NCBI GenBank assembly: GCA_016716505.1
Contig: JADJWF010000006.1
Span: 124,001 to 188,000 of the forward strand
DNA: 64,000 nucleotides
Direction of reading: 5' to 3'
DNA from: Verrucomicrobiota bacterium
Lineage (GTDB): Bacteria; Verrucomicrobiota; Verrucomicrobiia; Limisphaerales; J093
Shown here: positions 45,163 through 54,866 of the stretch, in pieces
Layout: every line of letters starts with the position of its first letter
Position numbering within the stretch: the first letter of the stretch is position 1
Program-made: the position numbers and the translations under genes
Notes under the pieces: model-generated
Told to the model about the DNA's origin: nothing
Seen by the model: only the letters and a program-made list of their open reading frames with translations
Databases searched by the model: none

Positions 45163-46725
45163 GTGAAGAAACAGAACGAAGCCAGTCAACCCCCGGGACC
45201 TTCTCCCGCCCTCCGTCGGTTTCTCTTTGCCACCGCGGCTACGACCGGCGCGGCGATCATGATCGTCGAAATTCTCGGCGCGAAAATGCTCGCTCCGTAC
45301 ATGGGCACTTCGCACTTCGTCTGGACCGCGCAGATTGCGGTGACGTTGGTCGCGCTTTCCCTGGGTTACGCGGCCGGCGGCTGGCTGGTGGACCGGTCGC
45401 CGCGGCTGCGTTGGATGTATCTGGCGATCCTCGCCGCCGCCCTCGCGCTTTGTGTGGGTGTGTTGACCGTTGAATCGGTGGCTTACGCCTGTCTTCGCTT
45501 CAAACTGGCGGTCGGGTCTTTGCTGGCCTCCGCAGCGTTGTTTTTCGTGCCGCTGTCGCTGCTGGCGATGGTCGGGCCGTTCTTCGCCCGAATGCTGACG
45601 GCGTCGGTCGAAAAGGTTGGCTCGAATGTGGGCCGGTTGACGGCCATCAGCACGCTGGGCAGCGTGACGGGCACCGTCCTGATCGGCTACGTGCTGCTGC
45701 CATACCTGCCGAATTCGACGACGATGTTTCTCGTGGCCGCGCTGCTCGTGCTGGTGGTGGTCGCGTACTTTGCCGCGTGGGATCGGAGCGCGACGCCGCC
45801 GGCGGTGCTGGGCGGGGTCCTCACGCTGGGGCTTGGGCTGCTCGCGGCCGCGAAACCCTTGCTCGCCCAGCCGCCCGGCTACACCGAGGTCTATCGCCGC
45901 AACTCGGACTTCGGGTTGTTGCAGGTGGTGGACCACGCGGGCACCGGTCGGCGCTTTTATCTGAACGACCTGCTCACCCAGAACACCTATGAGCCCGCCT
46001 CCGGCCGCAGCGCGTCCCTGTTCACGCACCTGTTGCACGGGTTGGCCCGGATCTACACCCCGGAGATCCGGGACGCCCTGTGCATTGGCATGGGCGTGGG
46101 CATCGTGCCCATGCAACTCGCTCGCGCCGGCGTGCGCGTGGAAGTGGTCGAGATCAATGAGGCCGTGGTCCCGATTGCCCGTCGGTTTTTCGATTTCGAG
46201 CCCGAGCGCGTCACACTGCACATCGGCGACGGCCGCTACTTTGCAAACGTCGGCACGAACCAGTTCGACACAATCATCCTCGACGCGTTCCTCGGTGAAT
46301 CACCGCCGGGCCACTTGATGACGCGCGAGGCGCTGGCCGCCATGAAGCGTCGGCTGCGGCCGGGCGGCACGCTGGTCATGAACACCTTTGGCGAATTCCA
46401 ACCCGGGCGGGACTTCTTTCTGGCGTCGCTCGACCGGACCTTGCGGGCGGTGTTCGCGCACGCGCGCATCCATGCCAGCGGCAACGGCAACGTCTTTTTC
46501 GTCGCCACGGACGGAAACGACCTCCGTCCACTGCGGCCGTTCGACCTGTCCGGCGTGCCGCCCTATTTGCGAAGCGAAGTGGAGGCGGCTCTGAGCGGGA
46601 TGCCCGCCACCGATCCGCAGCGCGGCATGGTGCTGACCGACGATTTCAATCCGGTGGACTTCCACGATGCCATCAACCGCGAGGAACTGCGCAAGCGCCT
46701 GGCGTTGGGAGCGCGCGGGTTCTGA
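45163..46725 (+). CDS. Spermidine-synthase-like membrane protein, shorter form
   Basis: A 520-residue protein. Residues 20-230 contain about six transmembrane helices (VEILGAKMLAPYMGTSHFVW). The C-terminal 280 residues are a spermidine-synthase/methyltransferase fold: YLNDLLTQNTY, then ALCIGMGVGIVPMQLARAGV, VVEINEAVVPIARRFFDF and DTIILDAFLGESPPGHL. The C-terminus fits aminopropyltransferase-like proteins, but substrates are unknown and no polyamine genes are near. The start is GTG 45163. It is a distant relative of the protein at 26,996-29,617; the order of modules is the same but it lacks the helical tail and has fewer helices. Confidence 0.85.
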   Translation: MKKQNEASQPPGPSPALRRFLFATAATTGAAIMIVEILGAKMLAPYMGTSHFVWTAQIAVTLVALSLGYAAGGWLVDRSPRLRWMYLAILAAALALCVGVLTVESVAYACLRFKLAVGSLLASAALFFVPLSLLAMVGPFFARMLTASVEKVGSNVGRLTAISTLGSVTGTVLIGYVLLPYLPNSTTMFLVAALLVLVVVAYFAAWDRSATPPAVLGGVLTLGLGLLAAAKPLLAQPPGYTEVYRRNSDFGLLQVVDHAGTGRRFYLNDLLTQNTYEPASGRSASLFTHLLHGLARIYTPEIRDALCIGMGVGIVPMQLARAGVRVEVVEINEAVVPIARRFFDFEPERVTLHIGDGRYFANVGTNQFDTIILDAFLGESPPGHLMTREALAAMKRRLRPGGTLVMNTFGEFQPGRDFFLASLDRTLRAVFAHARIHASGNGNVFFVATDGNDLRPLRPFDLSGVPPYLRSEVEAALSGMPATDPQRGMVLTDDFNPVDFHDAINREELRKRLALGARGF

Positions 46726-46896
46726 GCTCACGGTCCGCTTGCGGCGGCCAGTGCCACCGGGCGCTGCTCCGCGGACCGGCCAGCCGCCCGCATCGGTTGG
46801 TCCCGCGGCTGCGTTGGCGGTGACAGACGATCTCTCCCCACCGCTTCCGGTTTGAATTGCATTGCCACGGGTCTTGCTGCCTGCGGGAATTTGGCC

Positions 46897-49467
46897 ATGC
46901 ACGGGACACGGATTTTCTTGGCGCGCTGTCTCCCTCTAATCGGCGGCCTGGCCCTTGCCGCCATGGCGGCGGAAACCCGGAAGCTTGCGTTCTCTGCTGC
47001 GTCAGCCGACGAAGCTCGCGACTGGCAACTCACCGCCCGGGCGAGATTGACGGAGTTGATGCTGGGCGGCCGAGTCCCGGACCGGGTGCCGCTGGCGGCC
47101 CAGGTGCTGCGGGAGATTCCGATGCCGGCGGGCGGCTATCGGCTGGAGGAGGTGATGCTGCAGACGGTGGCGGACCGGCGCGCCCGCGTCTGGGTGGCGT
47201 CACCACTGGCGCCCGGCGGCAAAGTGGCCGGGATTCTGGCGCTCCACGGACATGGCGGTTCAGGCGAACAGGTGGTCCGGGGCGAGGGGCTTTACTGGTA
47301 CGGGCGCGCTTTGGCGGAGATGGGCTATGTGGTGGTCGCGCCCGACATCGGCCAGCATGACTTGCAACATGCGCACTGGACGTTGATGGGCGAGCGGGTC
47401 TGGGACGCTCTGCGCTGCGTGGACTACCTGGCTGAGCGGGCCGACGTGGACCCGGAGCGGATGGCGGTGTGCGGGTTGTCGCTGGGCGGTGAGACGGCGA
47501 TGTACGTCGGGGCGCTGGATGAACGGCTCAAGCTGGTGGTCAGCAGCGGTTGGTTGACCACCGTGGCGAACATGAAGCAGGGGCACTGCCCGTGCTGGAA
47601 CTTCCCTGGCTTGGAACAGCACTTCGATTTCGCGGACATCTTCGCGTGTGTCGCGCCGCGCGTGCTGGTGTGTGAACTTGGCGACAAAGAGCGGGCCCCA
47701 GGCGGGTTCCCGGTCGAAATCGGGAAGGCCACGTTCGCGGAGATTCGGCGTGCCTACCAGGCTTTCGGCGCAACGGATGCCGCGGTGCTGAGCGTTCATC
47801 CGGGGGGGCACGTCTTTAACGGGCGGGATGTCTGGGACCCGCTGCTGGGCCTGGCCGGTCCGGCATGGCCGTGGCGCGAAACCCCGGGCACAAGTGACGA
47901 GGAACTGCTCCGGCGGGGCGAGATTGCCCGGCGCTGTTTCTCTCGCGCGCTGCGACTGCACGAGGCTTGGTGGGCGCTGCGCGATCCCGTCACGGGTTTG
48001 TTTCCCCGCCGCACGGATCAACCCGTCTGGGCGCCGCAGGACAACGCTGCCGACATGCTGCCGTTCCTGGCGTTGACCACTCACTTCACTGATCCGCGTC
48101 AGTTCGAGGACGTCATTCGCGTGATTGCCAGAGAGCGCGAGTTGACGACGCGGACCGCCGGTCTGCCGGACTGGTTCGCTCTGACGAATCGTGCGTGGGT
48201 GTATCCGAATCCGGACCTGCCGCGCCTGATCTTCAACGCCGCCGAGTACTGCAAGGACGGCCTGCTGCCGCTGACTGAAGTGCTCGGCCGCGGGGTGTGG
48301 ACGGATCGCCTGTGTGACCTGCTCGACGCGATCTTCGCCGCCGCTCCGGTGGCAAGCGATTTCGGCCCGCTACCGGCCAACGACGCGGAGGTGAACGGTG
48401 ATTTGCTCCAGGCCCTGGCCCGGATGCAGGCGCTGACCGGCGATCCCAAGTTCCTCGAGTGGGGCCTCCGCATCGCTGATGCCTACTGCCTCGAGGTAAT
48501 CCCGCGCAACGGCGGCATTCCGGCGCACCGGTGGGACTTCACGAAACACGCTCCCATCACCGACGAACTCAACCTCAACGACCACGGCAACGAAATTGTG
48601 GGTGGCCTGGCCGAGATCTTTGTTGCCGCTTCCGTGCACGCGCCCGCGAAGGCCGCGGCCTATCGGGAACCGCTGGGGCTGCTGATCCGGCGATTGCAGG
48701 AGAAGGCGCGCAACCCGGACGGCTTCTGGGTTCAGCGCGTTCGCGCTTCGACCGGTGAAGTGCTGGACCCGGGCACTCCGGACACTTGGGGTTACGCGTT
48801 GAGCGGGATCCTGACCATCGGCGATCAACTCGAGGCCGGCATGGGAAGCGCCGCCGCAGGCGAGCCGCTGAAACGCATCAACCAGGGTCGCTACCTGGAC
48901 TGGAACGGGGCCGATTCGTATGCCGACTCCATCGAGGGCGGGCTGCTGGTGCTGAACCGGCTGCCGGAGCCGGCCGGGTTCGCCTGGCTGCATCGGATTC
49001 TTCCCATCTTCCTCGGGCGCCAGCGGGACGATGGCATCGTGGAAGGCTGGTACGGGGACGGGAACTATGCGCGTACGGCGCTGATGGCGGCGCTGTACTT
49101 CACTCAGGGCACCCGCGTGCAGCCGTGGCGCCCGGACGTGAGATTCGGCGCGGTCCAAACGGGTGACGGGAGGCTCGAGCTGGTGATTCGTCCCGAAACC
49201 GCGTGGTCAGGGCGCGTGATCTTCGATCGGCCCCGGCACCGGACGAATCTCAACCTGCCGAAGAACTATCCGCGGCTGAACGAATTCCCCGAGTGGTTTA
49301 CCGTGGAGGCGGGAAGCCGCTACCAAGTCACAGTGGCCGGGCGAGAGCGGTTCGAGACCACGCGGACGGGTTCGGAACTGGCGCAGGGACTGTGGCTCGC
49401 GCTCGAAGCGGGCGAGATGGCGCGGGTGACCGTGAGGCCGGCAAAGTCACCAATCGAGGGAAGATGA
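46897..49467 (+). CDS. Secreted esterase fused to an alpha-toroid glycosidase-like domain
   Basis: An 856-residue protein. A signal peptide (LARCLPLIGGLALAAMAAE) leads to an alpha/beta-hydrolase at about 60-330 of the acetyl-xylan-esterase/dienelactone type: nucleophile Ser195 in CGLSLGGETAMY, Asp in CELGDKERAPGG and His in HPGGHVFNGRD. A long all-helical region at about 370-760 (LHEAWWALRDPVTGLFPRR; GDLLQALARMQALTGDPKFL; GRYLDWNGADSYADSIEGGL) looks like an (alpha/alpha)6 toroid of the unsaturated-glucuronyl-hydrolase or related kind; a beta domain ends it. Such a fusion could deacylate and cut the same polysaccharide. ATG 46897 fits the signal peptide. Confidence 0.75.
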   Translation: MHGTRIFLARCLPLIGGLALAAMAAETRKLAFSAASADEARDWQLTARARLTELMLGGRVPDRVPLAAQVLREIPMPAGGYRLEEVMLQTVADRRARVWVASPLAPGGKVAGILALHGHGGSGEQVVRGEGLYWYGRALAEMGYVVVAPDIGQHDLQHAHWTLMGERVWDALRCVDYLAERADVDPERMAVCGLSLGGETAMYVGALDERLKLVVSSGWLTTVANMKQGHCPCWNFPGLEQHFDFADIFACVAPRVLVCELGDKERAPGGFPVEIGKATFAEIRRAYQAFGATDAAVLSVHPGGHVFNGRDVWDPLLGLAGPAWPWRETPGTSDEELLRRGEIARRCFSRALRLHEAWWALRDPVTGLFPRRTDQPVWAPQDNAADMLPFLALTTHFTDPRQFEDVIRVIARERELTTRTAGLPDWFALTNRAWVYPNPDLPRLIFNAAEYCKDGLLPLTEVLGRGVWTDRLCDLLDAIFAAAPVASDFGPLPANDAEVNGDLLQALARMQALTGDPKFLEWGLRIADAYCLEVIPRNGGIPAHRWDFTKHAPITDELNLNDHGNEIVGGLAEIFVAASVHAPAKAAAYREPLGLLIRRLQEKARNPDGFWVQRVRASTGEVLDPGTPDTWGYALSGILTIGDQLEAGMGSAAAGEPLKRINQGRYLDWNGADSYADSIEGGLLVLNRLPEPAGFAWLHRILPIFLGRQRDDGIVEGWYGDGNYARTALMAALYFTQGTRVQPWRPDVRFGAVQTGDGRLELVIRPETAWSGRVIFDRPRHRTNLNLPKNYPRLNEFPEWFTVEAGSRYQVTVAGRERFETTRTGSELAQGLWLALEAGEMARVTVRPAKSPIEGR

Positions 49468-49555
49468 CGATGGCGGGCTGGTGCATCGCGCCCTGTGCGG
49501 CGACTGAATCCTCGGTTGGCGACGGGCGTCGGAATCGAGACACTCGCGCAAGATA

Positions 49556-50968
49556 ATGAACGCACTGACCAAAGACCGTTGGCTGCCGGCGCTGCCTTGG
49601 ATCGCCGGTGCCCTCGGCGTGGTGGCCATGCTCGCTTGGTTGACGCGCGGGCCGGACCCCTCCCTGACGGCGCGACTGCCCGGGGCCGACGCGCCGCCGG
49701 GGGCTGAGTCCGCCACGCTGACGAACGCCGTGCTCGCGGGAAAGCTCACGACCGGGCCGGGCCAGCCAATGGAAGGTGCGACGGCCGCCTGGCCGGGATT
49801 TCGGGGTGCGAATCTGAACAGCTCTTTGGAATCTCCCGGCTCCATCGCCCGCTCCTGGGACACTGCGGGTCCGCGGAAGCTGTGGACCGTTCCGGTGGGC
49901 GACGGTTATGCCGGGCCCGCTGTGCGAGCCGGGCGCGTCTATCTGGTGGATTACGATCAGGAGCGCCGCGAGGATGCCGTGCGCTGCCTTTCGCTCGCGG
50001 ACGGTCGTGAAATCTGGCGTTTCGCGTATCCCGTGGTGGTGAAGCGCAATCACGGCATGTCGCGCACCGTTCCGGCCGTCACGGACAAATACGTGGTGAC
50101 AATCGGCCCGAAATGTCACGTGGCGTGCCTCGACGCCACGACCGGCGAGCTCCAGTGGGGCCTCGACATGGTCCGGGTCTTCGGGACGACGGTCCCGCCT
50201 TGGTATGCCGGTCAATGTCCGTTGATCGAGGGCGACCGGCTCATTCTGGCCCCGGGCGGCCCGGAAGCCCTGATGGTGGCATTGGACCTGGCGACCGGTC
50301 AGCTCCTCTGGCAGACCCCCAATCCGAACGACTGGAAGATGACTCACTCCTCGATCACCCCGATCGAGTTCGCCGGTCAACGCCAGTATGTTTATTGCGC
50401 CAGTCACGGCGTGGTGGGGGTGGCGGCGGACGGCGGCCAGCTTTTGTGGGAGACGACAGACTGGAAGATCACCATCGCCACGGTGCCGGCGCCGGTGGTG
50501 GTGGGCGATGGCCGGCTGTTCCTGTCGGGCGGCTACAACGCCGGCGCCCTGCTGCTGCAACTGGTGGAGAAAGACGGCAAGATCACGGCGCAGACGATCC
50601 GGCGATATGATCCGCAGGTCTTCGGCTCGACCCAGCACACCCCCATCTTCCACGCCAACCACATCTTCGGCATTCGCCCGGACGGCAAGTTTGTCTGCCT
50701 GAATTTGGAGAGCGGCGTGGTCTGGACCAGCGAACCGGGCAGCAACTTCGGTCTGGGGCCCTATCTCCGCGCAGCCGACGTGATCTTCGTTTTGTCGGAA
50801 CGCGGCAGCCTGGCGTTGGTCGAGGCGACGCCCGCCGGTTTCAACCGCCTGGCCACGGCCGAAATCTTCAAGGGCCATGAGGCTTGGGGCCCGATGGCTC
50901 TGGTGGACGGACGGCTGCTGCTCAGGGATTACTCCCGCCTTTTCTGCCTCGACGTGGCGGCGAAGTAG
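49556..50968 (+). CDS. PQQ-type beta-propeller protein, membrane-anchored
   Basis: A 470-residue protein with one N-terminal transmembrane helix (LPWIAGALGVVAMLAWL) and a periplasmic eight-bladed-type propeller built of PQQ-like repeats: W-x-G-F-R-G-A near residue 79 (AWPGFRGANLNSS), then blades such as CLDATTGELQWGLDMV, ALDLATGQLLWQTPNP and CLNLESGVVWTSE. Catalytic residues of PQQ dehydrogenases are not visible, so it probably acts as a scaffold or carbohydrate-related outer protein. ATG 49556. It starts 88 bases after the esterase fusion and converges on the TraB gene, with the 3' ends overlapping by 47 bases. Confidence 0.85.
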   Translation: MNALTKDRWLPALPWIAGALGVVAMLAWLTRGPDPSLTARLPGADAPPGAESATLTNAVLAGKLTTGPGQPMEGATAAWPGFRGANLNSSLESPGSIARSWDTAGPRKLWTVPVGDGYAGPAVRAGRVYLVDYDQERREDAVRCLSLADGREIWRFAYPVVVKRNHGMSRTVPAVTDKYVVTIGPKCHVACLDATTGELQWGLDMVRVFGTTVPPWYAGQCPLIEGDRLILAPGGPEALMVALDLATGQLLWQTPNPNDWKMTHSSITPIEFAGQRQYVYCASHGVVGVAADGGQLLWETTDWKITIATVPAPVVVGDGRLFLSGGYNAGALLLQLVEKDGKITAQTIRRYDPQVFGSTQHTPIFHANHIFGIRPDGKFVCLNLESGVVWTSEPGSNFGLGPYLRAADVIFVLSERGSLALVEATPAGFNRLATAEIFKGHEAWGPMALVDGRLLLRDYSRLFCLDVAAK

Positions 50969-51987
50969 CTGCCGGTGGGTTGGTCGCGCCTCCTTCGGCC
51001 TGAAAAACGCCGCGGACCTGCTGGCGAACCAGCCGCCGAATGAAGTCGAGTTCCGTCTTCGAAATGCCCGAACGGCGAGGGTCCACCTCGAAGGCGGTCA
51101 GCCACCGTTCCTCGCCAGGGCGAAGGCGCAGCTCCTCGCGAAGGCGGACTTCGAGGTCGTGCATGTGGCCCGCGCCGTAGAAGATCGCCACCGATTTCGG
51201 ACGGGGTTTTCTCTCGCAGCGCCCGCCGGGTGTCGGCGATCACCGCGCGATTGCGCTCCTCGATGAGCACCTTGAGCAGGCGCTGCATGGCGGGATTGAG
51301 TCCCGGCGTGGCGGCCAGATCCGCCGGCATGGCCCCCATCGTTTCAATCAGCGCCAGCTTGGTCGCCGCCTGCAGGCGCGGGCTGACGCTGATCAGCGAC
51401 ACGGTCAGCTTCGCAAGACCGCCGAGGAAGCCGGTGCCTTGCATGACCTGCACCAGCGCGCCGAACTCGTTGGCCGGCGGGCGGCCCTCGCCATCGCCCG
51501 CGTCTTCTTCCAGACCGCCGCCGAAATGCCGCGAGATTTGGGCGGCGGTCAGGTCACTGTTGCGGAAGTGGGGCCGGTCGTACTGCACGGCGTTCAGTTG
51601 GAATTCGAGGCCCAGTGCGCGGGCCATCGCGTCCTGCAACGAGTACTCGCCAGGGGCGAGTTGGAAATCCCGATTGGTCGCCCCGACCCCTTCAAAAAGG
51701 ACCACCGTTTGCTGATCGAGGAATTCTTGGAGCGCGCGGTAGTATTCGGCCGATCCAAGGTGCGTGACGCCCACGAGCCAGACCATCGGCGCGTTCCGAC
51801 GAGCCGGGGTGAGGCTGCGAATGGCCACTTCCAGGGCGACGACTCCGTTGTCGTGGTTCGCCACTCGCAGATAGGGCGCTGGCGGGGCCGCCGCCCGGCC
51901 GCGGCCGGAACTCTGACAGCCGACGAGAAGGAGTCCAAACGCCGCCAGCAGCAGCGCCGTGGATCCGCGATGGGATCGGTCACGCAT
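50922..51987 (-). pseudogene. TraB/GumN-family lipoprotein, frameshifted in an A4C4 run
   Basis: Two frames form one protein of about 354 residues. The first (from ATG 51987) has a signal peptide with lipobox LLVGC and the TraB motifs VWLVGVTHLGSAEYYRAL, VVLFEGVG and ERNRAVIADTRRALREK. At about 51,203-51,210 the run AAAACCCC (minus strand) has one base too many. The other frame continues the expected sequence PRPKSVAIFYGAGHMHDLE to a stop at 50922, while the original frame goes on into Arg/Pro-rich sequence not like the family. TraB-family proteins act on peptides in the envelope with a metal-dependent active site. Whether the shift is real or a sequence error cannot be told here. Its 3' end overlaps the propeller gene. 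Confidence 0.75.
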
Positions 51988-52476
51988 TGGGCAAGAGTCC
52001 CACAGGGACGTTCCCTTCGCCAGCGCCATCATCGTGTGGTCCATTCCCACCGCCCTTCGTCCCGGGGCGGGCCGTCCGCCGGCGTCGGTCGCGCTCACAA
52101 GTGCGGACTCCGCGCGGTCAAAGGGATCGCCGGGCACGGCAAGGGGTCGCCAGACCATGCCATGCCGATTCCCGGAGAGGGTTACGCGGAGTCCGGCCCG
52201 CGCCGGCCCACAGCCACCTCTCCGGAACCATCTGAATCAGCCGGGGTGGAGCCCGATATTCACTTGCCCGACCTCTTGGACAAACCATAGTCCGTCACGG
52301 CTGGCTCCCGCTGGCAAAGGTTCTCACCCGCACCGTGCAGCGAGAGGGCCTTGTGGTCCTCGGAAGCTCCCCGCGTATTGGGGCGCAGTCCGGGATGGTG
52401 AGTCGGCACTCAGGTTTGCACAGGCTTTTGTTGCGCCTCGTCTGAAATGGCTTGGCGGCCGGTGGATGAGATCTTC
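51988..52476. other. Intergenic region upstream of tRNA-Leu
   Basis: 489 bases between the divergent TraB gene and tRNA-Leu. I see no protein or RNA gene. The promoter of the tRNA should lie near its right end; no convincing -35/-10 pair is visible. Confidence 0.4.
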
Positions 52477-52561
52477 GGGCACGTGGCGGAACTGGCAGAC
52501 GCGCGGGACTTAGGATCCCGTGGAGTAATCCGTGCAGGTTCGACCCCTGTCGTGCCCACCA
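52477..52561 (+). tRNA. tRNA-Leu, anticodon UAG
   Basis: The acceptor stem GGGCACG (52477-52483) pairs with CGTGCCC (52551-52557), followed by discriminator A and an encoded CCA (52559-52561). The D arm has GGCGGAACTGGCAGACGC, typical of tRNA-Leu. The anticodon stem CGGGA/TCCCG surrounds the loop CTTAGGA, giving anticodon TAG (UAG), which reads CUN leucine codons. A long variable arm (TGGAGTAATCCG) and the T arm GCAGGTTCGACCCCTGT complete a class II tRNA of 85 nt with CCA. Confidence 0.97.
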
Positions 52562-52830
52562 CCTGGCGGGCACCCGCAGCGCCGGGAAACGGATCGTTGG
52601 GAGGGATGACCCCAGAGCACGGCGGGGTGGGCCACTGATTCGGCCGGACGCGAGCTTGACCCGCCGCAGGCCAGCCGATACCAAAAGCCCGCTGTCATGA
52701 CCTTCACCTCGACCTCCCGGCTCTTCCTTCCGCGCATCGCGGCTTGGAGGGCGGCGTTTGAGGCGGGTGCCAGGGCAACGGGCCGGGGCCGTCCCCGCGC
52801 AGACTGCCACTCCAATCAACCCCGATTTCG

Positions 52831-54813
52831 ATGAGCAACGACAAGCCAAGCATGTTCACGCTGCCGGATGGCCGAAACGTGTTCTTCACGTTCTGCCTCG
52901 TCAGCTCCCTGTTCCTGTTGTGGGGCTTCTGCAACGGGATGATTGACGTGATGGACAAACACTTCCAGGAGGAGCTGAAGCTGAGTCTTTCGCAGTCGGC
53001 CTGGGTGCAGTTCGCTCACTGGATGGGGTACTTCCTCATGGCCCTGCCGGCGGGCTGGCTTGCCACGCGGCTGGGCTATCGGGGGGGCATCATTGCCGGA
53101 TTACTGCTGGTTTCGGTGGGCGGGTTCTGGTTCATCCCCGCGACGAACATCGCCCAGTTCTGGGCATTCCTGCTCGGTGTCTGCGTGATTGCTTCCGGGC
53201 TGACCTTCCTGGAGACGGTGGCCAATCCCTACACCACCGTGCTTGGCCCGCCGCGGTATGCCGCCACCCGCATCAACGCGGCGCAGTCGTGCAACGGCGT
53301 AGGCTGGGTGCTCGGGCCGATTGCCGGTTCCCTGTTTTTCTACGGGAAGGACGAGACCGGTCGGAGCACCGGCTCGGAGACGCTCTGGATTCCTTACGCG
53401 GGCGTGGCGGTGTTGGTGCTGTTGCTGGCGGTCATCTTTTTCTTCGCTCCGGTGCCGGACGTCAAAGCCCAGGACGACTACCACATGGACGAGCAGGACG
53501 AGGAAAGCAGCGGCGGCACGGCCGCGCCGGAGCGCGCGGTTAATCGGCCCCTGTCGTACGCCCTGCTGCTGGGCAATGCCGCGGCGCTGGTCGGGGTCTT
53601 CGTTTTCATCCTGTGGCTGGTGCTCGACAGCCTGCACTTGGGGGCAAGTCTGGTGGGACTGGCGTCAGTCGTGGCCGCGCCGTTCGGGGTGACGGCGTCG
53701 GAGCAGAATGCGATTCTGATCGTTCTCGCCGCCGGAGCCTGCGTCGGCCTCGTGGTCGCGGCGATCGCGCTGGTGGGGGTGACGAAACGGTTGACCCACC
53801 ACAGCATCTGGTCTCACGAACACTTCACCGGCGCGACGCTGGCGCAGTTCCTGTACGTCGCCGCCCAGTCCGGCGTCTTCGCGTTTTTCATCAACTACAT
53901 GGTGTCCGAGCCGCCGTCCCTGCCCGCGTCGTGGGTCAAGGAGGGCCGCGAGTGGATTGAACCGCGGACGAGCTTCGTCCGTTCCGATTTCAAGGATGTA
54001 CCGGCGCTGGCGAAGCGATTAACCGCCCCGGCGGATCCGTTGTCCTCCTACGTGGCGACCAATCTCTCGCCGGCCACCCTGCGGGCGCTGGAGCGCCTGA
54101 TCGAAGGGCGCGGGAGCGAAACGGCGGCGCGCGTGGCGCTGGCGCAGGACCTGCACAGCCTGGTGTTGAAGGAGAACCTGTTTGCTCAGGAGCGATTTGC
54201 CGGTGTGTCGTTGAGTGAACGGACCCGGAACCTTGTCGCGCAGCTTCCGGCCGGCCGGATTGATCCCCGGCTCAACCGTCTGTTGCTGGCGGAAGCGTAT
54301 CCGGGCGAACTCAGCTATCGGGACGGAATTTTCAGCATCACCAACAGCTTCGCCGCGACGCTGGCGTCGGTCGGGTTCCTCTGTTTTCTTGCGGGTCGGG
54401 TCGTAGGCGCGGCCCTGCTCCGGAAACAATCCGCCCATCGGTTGCTCGGGTTGTACAGCGTGTTGAACGCCCTGCTGTGCCTGGCGGTGTTCTTCAAACT
54501 GGGCTGGCTCTCGGTGCTGTGCGTTTTCGCCTGCTACTTCTTCATGTCCATCACGTTCCCCACGATTTTCGCCCTCGGCATCTATGGGCTGGGAGCCCGC
54601 GCCAAACGCGCCTCGGCTTACATCGTCATGGGCATCGTGGGCGGGGCGCTGCTCCCCAAGCTCATGGGCGCCATCGCGGACCATTACGACATGTCGCGCG
54701 GGTTCATCGTGCCGACGCTCTGCTTCGTATTCATCGCGCTCTACGCGTACGGATGGCCGAAGCTCAGCCGGGTGGAAGCCCTGCACGGCGTGGGGGGGAC
54801 GGGTGGCCATTGA
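52831..54813 (+). CDS. FucP-like MFS transporter with extra segments
   Basis: A 660-residue membrane protein; FucP-type carriers are about 430. Residues 15-210 hold the N-terminal six helices with FucP-family motifs (FLLWGFCNGMIDVMDKHFQ, FLETVANPYTTVLGP, RINAAQSCNGVGWVLGP). An acidic loop (DDYHMDEQDEESSGG) and two or three extra helices follow at about 245-320. After the first helix of the second half there is a soluble insert of about 130 residues (about 370-500), then the last five helices with GARAKRASAYIVMGIVGGAL. It should import a sugar such as fucose with H+. It follows tRNA-Leu by 269 bases with no gene between. ATG 52831. Confidence 0.85.
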   Translation: MSNDKPSMFTLPDGRNVFFTFCLVSSLFLLWGFCNGMIDVMDKHFQEELKLSLSQSAWVQFAHWMGYFLMALPAGWLATRLGYRGGIIAGLLLVSVGGFWFIPATNIAQFWAFLLGVCVIASGLTFLETVANPYTTVLGPPRYAATRINAAQSCNGVGWVLGPIAGSLFFYGKDETGRSTGSETLWIPYAGVAVLVLLLAVIFFFAPVPDVKAQDDYHMDEQDEESSGGTAAPERAVNRPLSYALLLGNAAALVGVFVFILWLVLDSLHLGASLVGLASVVAAPFGVTASEQNAILIVLAAGACVGLVVAAIALVGVTKRLTHHSIWSHEHFTGATLAQFLYVAAQSGVFAFFINYMVSEPPSLPASWVKEGREWIEPRTSFVRSDFKDVPALAKRLTAPADPLSSYVATNLSPATLRALERLIEGRGSETAARVALAQDLHSLVLKENLFAQERFAGVSLSERTRNLVAQLPAGRIDPRLNRLLLAEAYPGELSYRDGIFSITNSFAATLASVGFLCFLAGRVVGAALLRKQSAHRLLGLYSVLNALLCLAVFFKLGWLSVLCVFACYFFMSITFPTIFALGIYGLGARAKRASAYIVMGIVGGALLPKLMGAIADHYDMSRGFIVPTLCFVFIALYAYGWPKLSRVEALHGVGGTGGH

Positions 54814-54866
54814 GAAGGCGGCGCGATTTCGCGGAAGCCAAGTGTGGCGGAGTCGCCCCCGGGGAA

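Noticed and set aside
44842..46221. A 583-residue version of the DUF2200 protein.
   Set aside because: The upstream part is antisense to the spermidine-synthase-like gene and has no family match.
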